A stretch of DNA of 17,269 nt from JAUXEH01 sp965602945 (GTDB lineage: Bacteria > Acidobacteriota > Aminicenantia > Aminicenantales > Aminicenantaceae), in contig CBFDBC010000057.1 of the NCBI GenBank assembly GCA_965602945.1, positions 1 to 17,269 of the forward strand, written 5' to 3'. This document shows, one piece after another, positions 1 to 7,753 of the stretch. The translations under genes and the position numbers were made by a program. Below the pieces are notes generated by a model. That model worked only from the letters and a program-made list of their open reading frames with translations. It was not told the origin of the DNA and made no database searches. The first letter of the stretch is position 1. Every line of letters begins with the position of its first letter.

Positions 1-2324
1 TCCCGCTTGGGCATGTAGACCAGCTTGGAGTGTTCAACGCCTTCCGGTGGAGACGCGGACAGATCAAGCGGCGCGCATGCCGGAAGACCGAGTTCACGCG
101 TCAGAGCTCCACTCACGATGTCGTGCTCTGTGACGCTCACGTCCCGCATTAGATGGAAGTCACGGCCCGGAGGGATGATCTCGTGATCGATATAGACTTC
201 CACCAGCCCGGACCGGGGATGGCCTTGAGAGTTGAACACGGCCAGGGTAGCCGTATCCTGCAGGGGGACAAAGGTCTGGATCTGGCCCATGGCCGCTTCC
301 TGAAGAAGCCGGTTCTCCTTGACCGCTTCCCAGACATATGAAGATTTCTCCGCCCACTGCACCATGCTGTTCTCAGCCAGGGGATCGCTGATGCTCTCTG
401 CCGCGCCCATGGTGTGCTCGTCCCAGAAGAGGAGGGCCGATTCGATCTTCTCCATCCTGCGGAACAGATCGGGCGACAGCGGCGCGCCGAGGAGCCGTGC
501 CATGGCCAGCAGACCCTGGTTGGCGGTGAACCGTGCCTGCGTCAGGCGTGCGGCCGCTGTCTCCCGGGCCGAAGACCCGAAGCCGTCCGACCACCAGTCC
601 GGCCAGGCGACCCGGTACACAGGAAGGTCTTCTGAGTGCTCTTTTTCCAGGAAAGACAGAAACTCCCGTGCTGTGGCGCTGCGGAGCCGAGGCCAAACAT
701 ATTTCTGGTTCCATTCCCGGATGAATTCACAACCGACCGTGGCAGGAGGTGAATTGTCCGTGAAGTAGCCCGCGTACTGGACTGCCAAACGGTCGAAGGG
801 ATAGGCTTTCTCCTCGAGGTCGCTCAGGTAGCGGAGCAGGGCCTTCTCCGTGCTGTCGAACATCCCGGTGTGGATGCCCCAGAAATTCCCCGTGTTGTAG
901 TGGTCGGCGCGGAAGGCCAGCAGGCGCCGGCCCGAGGGCGATTCCCACCAGAAGGCCGTGGGTTTGTCGAAAGGGATGCGGGCACGGTGGCCATGCTGCC
1001 CCATGGTCAGGTAGCGGACACCCGCGGCAGGGAAGAAGTCGGCCAGGCACCAGGCGATGCCGTTCACATCGTTCTGCATGGCGGTCGTCACCGGGAATCC
1101 GTGCTGCTTGAAACGAAGCAGAGGGCTCAGAGAGCGAGCCAGGATATTCTCGTCCGCAATCTCCGAGAGGTTGAAAGGCATGGCCGTGACCTCGATCCGG
1201 CCCTGGTCGATCCTCTGTTTGAGGCGGCGGATCTGAGGCGCGGGACGAACCTTGAGGTATTCATCCACGGCCCACGAAGCCTCACAGGTCCATCGGAAGC
1301 GAGCATCGTCCGGGAACGAGTCGGTCAGGTCGCAGTAATCCAGGGCATAGTCGATGAATCGCAGGTGTTCGGCCAGTATCTCGGTCTGAGGCCGGGTGTA
1401 CCCGATATCGGTGTGCGTGTGGTGGACGAGATACAGCTGCCAGGGACGTACGGGAAGGCGGGTGAACTCAAGAGAGGTCACGTCTCCGCCCGGGCGACGG
1501 ACATCGAGGGTTTGCCAGATTTCGCTCTCCGTCTCAGGCAGATGCAGTATGACGCGGTTGAAGCCGAAGGTGACCTGTGTTTCTACCGTTTGCCTCCCCT
1601 CGACTTCAAGGAGGACGGTTTCCGGCTCGCCCAGGTGGACGATCTGGACATGGACCGGCTGTGCCGGTTCCCCTTCCTGGCGCACGATCGCCGGCTGCGG
1701 CACGACTGAGGCTCCGGCCCGCACCCCGCTCTGGAAGGTCATGTACCAGACCCGGCTGCCTGCACTCTCGCCTGCGACCCGAAAACGGAGGGGCTGTCCG
1801 TTCCTGATCTCCGAGGCCGGTACGCGCAGGGCGACATAGCCGAACATGTCTCCGTGCCGGTCGATCATGGTAACACGGAAGTGCAGCCGGGCGCCCTTGG
1901 CGCCGTCCAATGTCCACTCCCGGGTGGTGTTCACCCTGGGATTGGCGAAACGGAACCAATTCTCGCCGTTTACAGACAGATCGTATGCGTGAGGGTCGGC
2001 GTCCACATCCATGCCGAAGATCCAGACAAAGGTGGCGGTGTCCCCGGAGAAATCCCCGGGTACGGGGGCGGATTCCCACTCTATGAAATCCCGGTTGTCC
2101 AGCGACCTGACCAGCAGGGCTGATGTGACATCCGGATGCGGAGAAGGATACTCGATGATGCCGCCCGTGACAGTCGCCGCATAGCCCTGGACCCAGCCGG
2201 AACCGGCAAAAGAGGCGGTGCCGGCTTCCCGGGGCAGGGCGGGCTCGCGGCCGCAGCCGGTGGCCCAGACAGCCCCTAACAGCACGAGTGATAAAAACAT
2301 GTGATACAAAGTGCGTCGCTTCAT
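1..2324 (-). CDS. Glycoside hydrolase family 38 (alpha-mannosidase-like) lipoprotein, partial at C-terminus
   Basis: One uninterrupted reading frame runs from an ATG at 2324 to the window edge (774 codons and no stop), so the C-terminus is missing. The first 23 residues are a signal peptide (KRR then a hydrophobic stretch) ending ATG-Cys24, a relaxed lipobox, so an exported lipoprotein is likely. Residues about 40-290 look beta-rich. The GH38 catalytic part begins near residue 300 with HHTHTDIGYT: His304 and Asp306 correspond to the family's zinc ligands. The segment QNDVNGIAW around residue 417-425 corresponds to the nucleophile region, with Asp419 the candidate nucleophile. GH38 enzymes hydrolyse alpha-mannosidic bonds with retention. 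The substrate here is unknown, and the divergent motif flanks mean another alpha-glycosidase specificity is possible. GAGGG (2331-2335) supports the start. The family is usually 800-1100 residues, so perhaps a quarter is missing. Confidence 0.88.
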   Translation of the reverse strand, partial: MKRRTLYHMFLSLVLLGAVWATGCGREPALPREAGTASFAGSGWVQGYAATVTGGIIEYPSPHPDVTSALLVRSLDNRDFIEWESAPVPGDFSGDTATFVWIFGMDVDADPHAYDLSVNGENWFRFANPRVNTTREWTLDGAKGARLHFRVTMIDRHGDMFGYVALRVPASEIRNGQPLRFRVAGESAGSRVWYMTFQSGVRAGASVVPQPAIVRQEGEPAQPVHVQIVHLGEPETVLLEVEGRQTVETQVTFGFNRVILHLPETESEIWQTLDVRRPGGDVTSLEFTRLPVRPWQLYLVHHTHTDIGYTRPQTEILAEHLRFIDYALDYCDLTDSFPDDARFRWTCEASWAVDEYLKVRPAPQIRRLKQRIDQGRIEVTAMPFNLSEIADENILARSLSPLLRFKQHGFPVTTAMQNDVNGIAWCLADFFPAAGVRYLTMGQHGHRARIPFDKPTAFWWESPSGRRLLAFRADHYNTGNFWGIHTGMFDSTEKALLRYLSDLEEKAYPFDRLAVQYAGYFTDNSPPATVGCEFIREWNQKYVWPRLRSATAREFLSFLEKEHSEDLPVYRVAWPDWWSDGFGSSARETAAARLTQARFTANQGLLAMARLLGAPLSPDLFRRMEKIESALLFWDEHTMGAAESISDPLAENSMVQWAEKSSYVWEAVKENRLLQEAAMGQIQTFVPLQDTATLAVFNSQGHPRSGLVEVYIDHEIIPPGRDFHLMRDVSVTEHDIVSGALTRELGLPACAPLDLSASPPEGVEHSKLVYMPKR

Positions 2325-2342
2325 GATGATCCCTCTTCAAGT

Positions 2343-2371
2343 ATTTTAGAGAGAATCGGGCCGCAGTTCAA
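2343..2371 (-). promoter_or_regulatory. Predicted sigma70 promoter for the GH38 gene
   Basis: On the minus strand TTGAAC (2366-2371) and TAAAAT (2343-2348) are separated by exactly 17 bases. That is 4/6 and 5/6 matches to consensus. Predicted transcription starts near 2336, leaving a leader of only about 12 nt that still contains the GAGGG ribosome site. Confidence 0.45.
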
Positions 2372-2483
2372 TTTCCATTTTGAGGATGTTTGAGTTACGA
2401 TAGGAATGATGATGGCATCTGGAGCCGCCGGCCGGCCTCCATATAAGGAACGGAGGCATTGAAGACCGGGCACAATAACATAG

Positions 2484-2499
2484 AATTCCTATAGGAATT
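2484..2499. promoter_or_regulatory. Perfect 16-bp palindrome, candidate operator
   Basis: AATTCCTATAGGAATT is a perfect 16-bp palindrome whose last two bases are the first two of the -35 hexamer of the rightward promoter (2498-2526). A dimeric regulator bound here would contact or exclude RNA polymerase. A half-site with the same core, ATAGGAAT, occurs at 2400-2407. No regulator gene lies next to it, so the cognate factor is unknown. The regulator type cannot be read from the sequence alone. Confidence 0.5.
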
Positions 2500-2526
2500 G
2501 ACAAGTATGTTTTTTCCATGTATGAT
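2498..2526 (+). promoter_or_regulatory. Strong predicted sigma70 promoter for the cytochrome gene
   Basis: TTGACA (2498-2503), a 17-base spacer and TATGAT (2521-2526) give 6/6 and 5/6 matches at optimal spacing. Predicted start near 2533, with a leader of about 60 nt ending in the perfect Shine-Dalgarno AAGGAGG (2582-2588). The -35 overlaps the palindrome at 2484-2499. Confidence 0.7.
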
Positions 2527-2593
2527 TCAAATTCAAACATTGAGCTTGGGTTAATCATATGCAGAGACTCGGATAACATGTAAGGAGGATAAG

Positions 2594-3073
2594 TTGAAAA
2601 AACGATTGACGGCGATTTTGACACTGGCCTTTGCGGCAGTCCTGTTCATGGGCTTCGGCCCGACCTCGGAAATGCCCGGCCCCGATGCCGCTGCACTCTG
2701 GGAGTATATCACCAAGGAATCACCCTACAAGGAATGGGGATTCTGGGGCGACCATAAGGATATCCAGTCCGGAAACTCACCCCACGGCCCATTCCATCGT
2801 GTCTTCGTGAATGAGACCCTTCTCAAAGCCGAAGGCGCCCCGGTGCCCTATGGGTCCATACAAGTCAAAGAGAGCTTCGACAGCAACAAGAATCCGACCG
2901 CATTGACGGTTATGTACAAGCTCGAGGGCTTCAACCCGGAGGGAGGGGACTGGTACTGGGCCCGCTACACGCTGGATGGCAAAGCCGGCCCCATGGGCAA
3001 GGTGCAGGGATGCATCGGCTGCCATGCGGTTAAGGCTAGTAACGACTATATCCTCGTCCACGACCTCCAATGA
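2594..3073 (+). CDS. Exported cytochrome P460-family c-type haem protein
   Basis: A 159-residue protein starting at TTG 2594, five bases after a perfect AAGGAGG. Residues 1 to about 22 form a signal peptide (KKR, then a hydrophobic stretch), so it acts outside the inner membrane. The C-terminal half carries the P460-type signature: VKESF (91-95), MYK then GDWYWARY (107-125), and a single c-type haem site CIGCH (140-144) near the end. P460-domain proteins bind one c-haem; studied members act on hydroxylamine or NO, or bind NO as cytochrome c'-beta. The catalytic type often has a Lys cross-linked to haem, which cannot be judged here. Strong promoter upstream, strong terminator downstream: a single-gene unit, probably well expressed and controlled through the palindrome. 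Substrate unknown. Confidence 0.85.
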   Translation: MKKRLTAILTLAFAAVLFMGFGPTSEMPGPDAAALWEYITKESPYKEWGFWGDHKDIQSGNSPHGPFHRVFVNETLLKAEGAPVPYGSIQVKESFDSNKNPTALTVMYKLEGFNPEGGDWYWARYTLDGKAGPMGKVQGCIGCHAVKASNDYILVHDLQ

Positions 3074-3086
3074 GTTACTTCATTCA

Positions 3087-3143
3087 TAAAAAACGCTGAT
3101 ATTGAAATCAAAATCCAAAGAATTTTATAATCAGCGTTTTTTA
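3087..3143. terminator. Bidirectional-looking hairpin terminator
   Basis: A perfect 14-bp inverted repeat, TAAAAAACGCTGAT (3087-3100) against ATCAGCGTTTTTTA (3130-3143), encloses a 29-nt loop and starts 13 nt after the cytochrome stop codon. The arms carry an A-run on the left and a T-run on the right, so it could end transcripts from either direction. The loop is longer than usual. Confidence 0.7.
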
Positions 3144-3149
3144 CCCTCT

Positions 3150-3302
3150 GGGCGAACCAATCTCACCACATCGACTTCGTCCTGGCCCAATCGGTGTAGT
3201 ACACTACACCTCATGAGCCACTTCCTTGTCGCTGCGGCAATCTTGCTCCGTGAATGAACCAACTCTGAACGGGCGAACCAATCTCACCACATCGACTTCG
3301 TC
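3150..3302. repeat. 32-bp exact direct repeat flanking an 89-bp segment with a palindrome
   Basis: Positions 3150-3181 and 3271-3302 are identical over 32 bases (beginning GGGCGAACCAATCTCACCAC) with a period of 121 bp. The segment between holds an inverted repeat, GGTGTAGT (3193-3200) and ACTACACC (3203-3210). Nothing here has a ribosome site or a credible gene. It lies between the cytochrome terminator and the 3' end of the peptidase gene and looks like one unit plus the start of a second unit of a dispersed or tandem intergenic repeat. Whether it is repeated elsewhere in the genome cannot be seen. Confidence 0.7.
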
Positions 3303-3320
3303 ACGAAGGATGGGTGTGTC

Positions 3321-5525
3321 TCACTTCACTTCGGGCTTGAGGTGCTGGATAAAATATTCAACGCGCGATAGTCCATAACGCTGGAACCGGATCCCATGCC
3401 GCTGCTCGGGATAGAACATGAAGTCGAACTTCTTGTTGTGCTTGAGCAGTTCCTGAAGCAGCTGGATCGAATTGCCCGGGTGGACGTTGTCATCCACGGC
3501 TCCGTGATGGATGAACAGATGCCCCTTGAGGTCCTTGGCATAGGTCATGCATGAACCCTTCCTGTACCCCTCGGGATTGTCCTGCGGGCGCCGCATGTAT
3601 CTTTCCGTGTAGATGGTGTCATAGTTGCGCCAGTCCGTGACCGGTGCTCCCGCCACACCCACATGGAAGACATCCGGCGCCTTGACAAGTGCGATGCACG
3701 TCAGGTAGCCCCCGTAGGAATGGCCGTTGATCCCCACGCGTGCGGCATCGGCGTAGGGACGGCCGGTTATGTGTTTGACTGCGGCCACATGGTCTTCCAG
3801 CTCGATCTCGCCCAGGTTGAGGTACATCAGGTTCTGGAAGGCCTTGCCGCGGCGGGAGACACCTCGGTGGTCCACATTGGCCACCAGGAATCCCAGTTGG
3901 GCCAGCGCCTGGTTGCGGCTGCTCATGACATGACGGTTCACGGCCTGCCTGGATCCGGGCCCTCCATACACAGACATGATCAGGGGATACTTCGCCTTGG
4001 CATCGAAATGAGCGGGGAAGTACAGGATGCCGTCCAGGTCGTGTTTGCCGTCGGCGGATTTAAAGGTGAAGTGTTCCGGTTCTATCAGTTTGAGATCCTT
4101 GAACTGCTGCGTCAGGATCGACTCCCCCAAATCGCGGATCCGGGTTCCGTCGGCCCTGTGCAGCGTGAACCGCCGCACGGTCTCAAAGGAGGAGAAGGAG
4201 TTCGTGTAGAACTTGGCGTTGGGGGAGAGGCTGACGGAGTGTGAGCCGGCCTCTCTGGTCAAGCGGGCAAAGCCTGAGCCGTCCAGCTTGACCCGGTACA
4301 GGTGGCTTTCGAGGCCCCGCGTCTCGTATCCCGAGAAATAAACCCAGCCGTCCTCCTCGTCTACGCCCAGGATACGGCCGATAGGCAGTTTGGCGTCGGT
4401 GAGCTGGCTGACCAGCTCCCCATCCATGTCATAGAGATAGATCTCTTTCCAGCCGCTTCGTTCCGAAGTCCAGAGGAACCGGCCGGCTTCGAGCCAGATC
4501 AACTGGCCGCCCTCGTCGATGTAGCAGGGATCGGAATCCTTGATCAGCAGCCGGGACTCACCGGTCTCCGGATCGGTGGCGAAAACCTCCACTTGGTTCT
4601 GCCAGCGGTTGAGACGGCGCCAGGTGAAGAACTTCCCATCCGGTGTCCAGTCCCCGCGATAGAGGTAGACGTTGGTGTCCATCCCTGTTTCGATCCGGGT
4701 GGTTTCTCCGTCCTCCACATCCACTATGAACAGCCGGACAATGGGATTGTTGGCCCCGGCCTTGGGATAGCTCTGCAGCTCCAGTTCGGGTTCCGGGCTG
4801 ACGTCGTGCACGATGGGATATTTGGTCACGGGGTATTCATCGAACTGCATGTAGGCGATCCTGCGGGAGTCGGGGGACCACCAGAAGACCTCATATTGGC
4901 CCAGTTCCTCCGGGTAAACCCAGTCTGGAAAGCCGTTGCGGAGGTCCGCGCTCCCTCCGGTTGTCAGCGCCGTCTCGTCTCCGTCCCGGTCTTTCACGTA
5001 CAGATCGAAGTCACGCGCATAGGCCCGGTACTGGAGATCCGGGGAAAAGGTGGCCTGATACCTCCGGCCGCGAACACCGACGGTCTCCCGCTCCGGGACG
5101 TAGGTGGAGGTGATCGACTGTGCGGTCCGGTCATAGATGAACGCCCGGTTCCCGGATCGGAAATGGATCTTCCGGCATCCCTCCATGAAGGTGAAGCTGC
5201 GGAAGGGGAGGGACGTGGCAGACTCTCCCGCCTCGGCGTTGTAGGCTTTGAGCAGGGCGTCTTCGTCGAACAGGGGGTTCTTTTCGCCGGCGGAGGCGTC
5301 GACCTCGAAAAATGATTTAGCCTCTGTGTCATAAAAATAATAGGCGCTGCCGCAGGGGGTCCAAATGACCCGGGACAGCCCTTCGGATTTCACCAGGGTC
5401 CTGTCTCTGGACAGCTTTTCATACAGGGCCTTGCCCCTCAGCTGGGCGTTCCCTGGTAATACCAGCACGGCTGTCACAGCCAGGCAGAGTAAAACGATCA
5501 GTGCATAACGCGGATTTCTCGACAT
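3321..5525 (-). CDS. Exported S9 family prolyl oligopeptidase, dipeptidyl-peptidase IV type
   Basis: A 734-residue protein. I place the start at ATG 5525 (MSRNPRY) because AGAGG lies just upstream and a signal peptide follows, with likely cleavage after GNA near residue 30. The in-frame ATG at 5588 would put 21 extra residues before it. The N-terminal beta-propeller carries WVYPEEL, matching the paired glutamates that hold the substrate N-terminus in DPP-IV, then the conserved WWSPDSRRIAYMQFDE. The C-terminal alpha/beta-hydrolase domain has the oxyanion-region SVYGGPGS, the nucleophile elbow GHSYGG (Ser603), Asp678 in GAVDDNVH and His710 in QRHG, so the triad is complete. The family removes X-Pro or X-Ala dipeptides from peptide N-termini, here in the periplasm or outside. 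Length is normal. It appears to be a single-gene unit; the precise specificity is inferred. Confidence 0.93.
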   Translation of the reverse strand: MSRNPRYALIVLLCLAVTAVLVLPGNAQLRGKALYEKLSRDRTLVKSEGLSRVIWTPCGSAYYFYDTEAKSFFEVDASAGEKNPLFDEDALLKAYNAEAGESATSLPFRSFTFMEGCRKIHFRSGNRAFIYDRTAQSITSTYVPERETVGVRGRRYQATFSPDLQYRAYARDFDLYVKDRDGDETALTTGGSADLRNGFPDWVYPEELGQYEVFWWSPDSRRIAYMQFDEYPVTKYPIVHDVSPEPELELQSYPKAGANNPIVRLFIVDVEDGETTRIETGMDTNVYLYRGDWTPDGKFFTWRRLNRWQNQVEVFATDPETGESRLLIKDSDPCYIDEGGQLIWLEAGRFLWTSERSGWKEIYLYDMDGELVSQLTDAKLPIGRILGVDEEDGWVYFSGYETRGLESHLYRVKLDGSGFARLTREAGSHSVSLSPNAKFYTNSFSSFETVRRFTLHRADGTRIRDLGESILTQQFKDLKLIEPEHFTFKSADGKHDLDGILYFPAHFDAKAKYPLIMSVYGGPGSRQAVNRHVMSSRNQALAQLGFLVANVDHRGVSRRGKAFQNLMYLNLGEIELEDHVAAVKHITGRPYADAARVGINGHSYGGYLTCIALVKAPDVFHVGVAGAPVTDWRNYDTIYTERYMRRPQDNPEGYRKGSCMTYAKDLKGHLFIHHGAVDDNVHPGNSIQLLQELLKHNKKFDFMFYPEQRHGIRFQRYGLSRVEYFIQHLKPEVK

Positions 5526-5554
5526 GATGACCTCTCGGGATGGTTTAAGGATTG

Positions 5555-5584
5555 TGTATATCACACTCCCAAGTCCGTGGTCAA
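5555..5584 (-). promoter_or_regulatory. Possible promoter for the S9 peptidase
   Basis: On the minus strand TTGACC (5579-5584) and TATACA (5555-5560) are 18 bases apart (5/6 and 4/6 matches), placing a start near 5548 and a leader of roughly 23 nt before ATG 5525. This start would exclude the upstream ATG at 5588, agreeing with the signal-peptide argument. Confidence 0.4.
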
Positions 5585-5587
5585 ACA

Positions 5588-5596
5588 TGATACAAT
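5588..5596 (+). promoter_or_regulatory. Possible extended -10 promoter for the ABC operon
   Basis: TGATACAAT (5588-5596) reads as an extended -10 (TGN followed by TACAAT, 5/6). No good -35 is visible 16-18 bases upstream. It would give a leader of about 60 nt. Weak support. Confidence 0.3.
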
Positions 5597-5659
5597 AATG
5601 AACGCATTTCCAGCTTACCCGACTGATTTAAGAATCAACATGGTTTTGGAGATGCTTTT

Positions 5660-5680
5660 ATGACCGATGACCATGGATGA
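5660..5680 (+). CDS. Possible 6-codon leader micro-ORF overlapping the ABC ATPase start
   Basis: ATG 5660 lies 7 nt after GGAGA (5648-5652), a better-spaced ribosome site than any of the ATPase's own starts have. It encodes only MTDDHG before TGA at 5678-5680. The ATPase ATGs at 5667 and 5673 lie inside it in another frame, and that frame is closed by TGA at 5661, so the ATPase cannot start further upstream. Ribosomes finishing the leader could re-initiate on the ATPase. It may equally be chance. Confidence 0.25.
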   Translation: MTDDHG

Positions 5681-6374
5681 CCGGAAGATACTGCTGGCTG
5701 CGCACGGCTTGTGCAAAACCTACGATATGGGAAAGATACGGGTTACCGCCCTGCACGATGTCGATTTTTCTGTGGAGGAGGGGGCATTCCGGGGAGTGAC
5801 CGGGGCTTCCGGCTCTGGGAAATCCACGCTCATGAACCTCCTGGGGGGATTGGACACGCCGACCTCGGGATGCATCGAGGCCCGTGGAAGGATGATCTCG
5901 GATATGGGCTCCGAGGAACTGGCCCGGTACCGCCGGCACAGCGTGGGCATGATATTCCAATCTTTTAGCCTGATCCCGGCCTTCTCGGCCTGCGAGAATG
6001 TGGGCCTGCCGCTCATCTTCGCCGGGGTTTCGAAACGAGAGCGCAGGGAAAGGGCCGCTGCCATACTGCAGGAGGTGGGCCTGGAGGAGCGGATGCAGCA
6101 CAGGCCCTCCGAACTCTCAGGTGGGGAGCAGCAGAGGGTGGCCATTGCCCGGGCCTTGGTCAACCGGCCCGAGGTCCTGCTGGCTGACGAACCCACGGGC
6201 AACCTGGACAGCCGGACCTCACGGGACATCGTCCAACTCCTGGCCGACCTCAATGCCGCGCAGGGTCTAGCCGTTGTCATGGTCTCTCATGAAGAGGACC
6301 TCCTCAAGGAATTCGCGCAAGGTCTTGTGCGGCTGAAGGATGGGGAAGTCGTGAGCCGGGAGAGCATCCGATGA
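5667..6374 (+). CDS. ABC transporter ATP-binding protein, LolD/MacB-type
   Basis: A 235-residue cytoplasmic ATPase with every motif intact: Walker A GASGSGKST (46-54), Q-loop FQSFSLIP, signature LSGGEQQRVAIARAL (from about 150), Walker B VLLADEP followed by TGNLDS (about 170-181) and switch His208 in VSHEED. The LSGGEQQRVAIARALVN and ADEPTGNLDS pattern is typical of ATPases that power FtsX/MacB/LolCDE mechanotransmission permeases rather than importers. The next gene, overlapping by ATGA, is such a permease, so the pair forms one exporter or lipoprotein/peptide extrusion system. The start could be ATG 5667 or 5673; both are poorly spaced from GGAGA (see the micro-ORF at 5660). Cargo is unknown. 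Confidence 0.93.
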   Translation: MTMDDRKILLAAHGLCKTYDMGKIRVTALHDVDFSVEEGAFRGVTGASGSGKSTLMNLLGGLDTPTSGCIEARGRMISDMGSEELARYRRHSVGMIFQSFSLIPAFSACENVGLPLIFAGVSKRERRERAAAILQEVGLEERMQHRPSELSGGEQQRVAIARALVNRPEVLLADEPTGNLDSRTSRDIVQLLADLNAAQGLAVVMVSHEEDLLKEFAQGLVRLKDGEVVSRESIR

Positions 6375-7735
6375 AGCTGCAGGATTATGTCGAGCTTTCC
6401 CTCTCTAACCTCTGGAAGCGTAAGCTCCGCACCTTTCTCACGACCTTTGGCGTGGTCATCGGGATCGGCGCCCTGGTCGCCATGGTTTCCTTCGGCAAAG
6501 GCATCCAGCGCAATGTCACGATGAGCTTCGAAACCCTGGAGCTCTTCAACTACATCACGGTCTTCTCCGGAGCCTTCGACGGATTCAGGGGAAACAGATC
6601 CGAATCCAATGCAGGGAGGACTGCCGGGAAGGCAAATGCCGATCCGACCATGCTAAATGATTCGGCCCTCGCCGAGATACGTACTTTGCCGGGAGTGGAG
6701 TCGGTCTTTCCGGACATCCGTTTCCCGGCTCAGGTCCGGTTGGGGGAAGAGGAGGAATTCACCTTTGTCCAGGCTCTCCCGGCGGAATTTGCCACCACCG
6801 AACTGGTGCAGCTCAGGTCAGGCCGGCCGCTTGACGAGGGCGAAGAGGGCGCCCTCATCATCAGCGATTCCCTGCTCAGGCGGCTCGGAACCAGGGACTA
6901 TACCGGGGCCGTTGGCCAAGAGATCACGGTCTCTACTCTGGTCCTGGACCTGTCGGATTTCCCGCTCGCCGACCTGGCCGCGGTCTTGACCGGAGGCCGG
7001 CTTCCCTTCAAGCAGCGGCCCTATACATTCACGATCTCGGGGGTATCGGAACGAATGGGGTTCGGGGGCCCCTCGCTCCTGCGCAGCGATGTCATCATCC
7101 CTTCCGGGCGGGCAGAAAAGATGGATAAACTGGCGGTCACCAACCTGAGCGACCTGTTCAGGGGATCGGATCGGATCACCGGAGGTTATGCCATAGTTAA
7201 TGTCAAGCTCTCTTCTCCCCGGCATGTGGATGCGGTCAAGGCCCGGATCGAGGACATGGGTTTCCAGACCTTTGCCTTGATCGATCAGCTGGAGGAGATC
7301 AAAAGCGGCTTCGTGTTCATGGACATGTTCCTGCTGGCCGTGGGCATGATCGCCATCGTGGTGGCTTCTCTCGGGATCATGAACACCATGATCATGTCCA
7401 TCATGGAACGGTACTCAGAGATCGGGATCATGAAGGCCGTGGGCGCCGGCGACGGCGACATCCGGAAGATCTTTGTCTTCGAGTCCTGCGTCATAGGTTT
7501 TTTTGGTGGGCTGTTCGGTTTGGTCCTGGGTTGGGTGGTCAGCCGTGTCATCAACCAGGTCGCCAACTACTTCCTTGCCCGGCAGGGCGTGCCGTTCATC
7601 GAGTATTTCAACTTCCCCTGGTGGGTATGCCTGGGCTCCATCGGATTCGCCATCGCGGTGAGCCTGGCCTCCGGGATCTATCCCGCAGTCCGGGCTGCTA
7701 GGGTGGACCCGGTCGTGGCGCTGCGCCATGATTGA
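6371..7735 (+). CDS. ABC transporter permease, MacB/FtsX family
   Basis: A 454-residue permease whose ATG overlaps the ATPase stop as ATGA, implying coupled translation. It has one N-terminal membrane segment (about 21-43, after LWKRKLRTFLTTFG), a large extracytoplasmic core (about 45-310, MacB_PCD-like) and three C-terminal segments (about 313-344, 366-395 and 418-446). This is the four-TM topology of MacB and LolC/E. The segment RYSEIGIMKAVGAGDGDI between TM2 and TM3 is the conserved coupling region of FtsX-like permeases. It would dimerise and, with the ATPase, couple cytoplasmic ATP hydrolysis to movement of the periplasmic domain. No membrane-fusion or outer-membrane partner gene is present in the window, so whether it forms a tripartite pump is open. 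Confidence 0.92.
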   Translation: MKLQDYVELSLSNLWKRKLRTFLTTFGVVIGIGALVAMVSFGKGIQRNVTMSFETLELFNYITVFSGAFDGFRGNRSESNAGRTAGKANADPTMLNDSALAEIRTLPGVESVFPDIRFPAQVRLGEEEEFTFVQALPAEFATTELVQLRSGRPLDEGEEGALIISDSLLRRLGTRDYTGAVGQEITVSTLVLDLSDFPLADLAAVLTGGRLPFKQRPYTFTISGVSERMGFGGPSLLRSDVIIPSGRAEKMDKLAVTNLSDLFRGSDRITGGYAIVNVKLSSPRHVDAVKARIEDMGFQTFALIDQLEEIKSGFVFMDMFLLAVGMIAIVVASLGIMNTMIMSIMERYSEIGIMKAVGAGDGDIRKIFVFESCVIGFFGGLFGLVLGWVVSRVINQVANYFLARQGVPFIEYFNFPWWVCLGSIGFAIAVSLASGIYPAVRAARVDPVVALRHD

Positions 7736-7753
7736 GGCGGTCCGAGACGGCTA

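Noticed and set aside
870..1709. A 279-codon plus-strand open frame opposite the GH38 gene
   Set aside because: The minus-strand GH38 frame is continuous through the whole stretch and carries the catalytic motifs.
3150..3302. Possible CRISPR array
   Set aside because: Only two copies with an 89-bp intervening segment, itself palindromic, and no cas genes nearby.
4302..5315. A 337-codon open frame on the plus strand, antisense to the S9 peptidase
   Set aside because: It lies wholly inside a gene with intact catalytic motifs, has no family-like motif, and long antisense frames are expected at this GC content.
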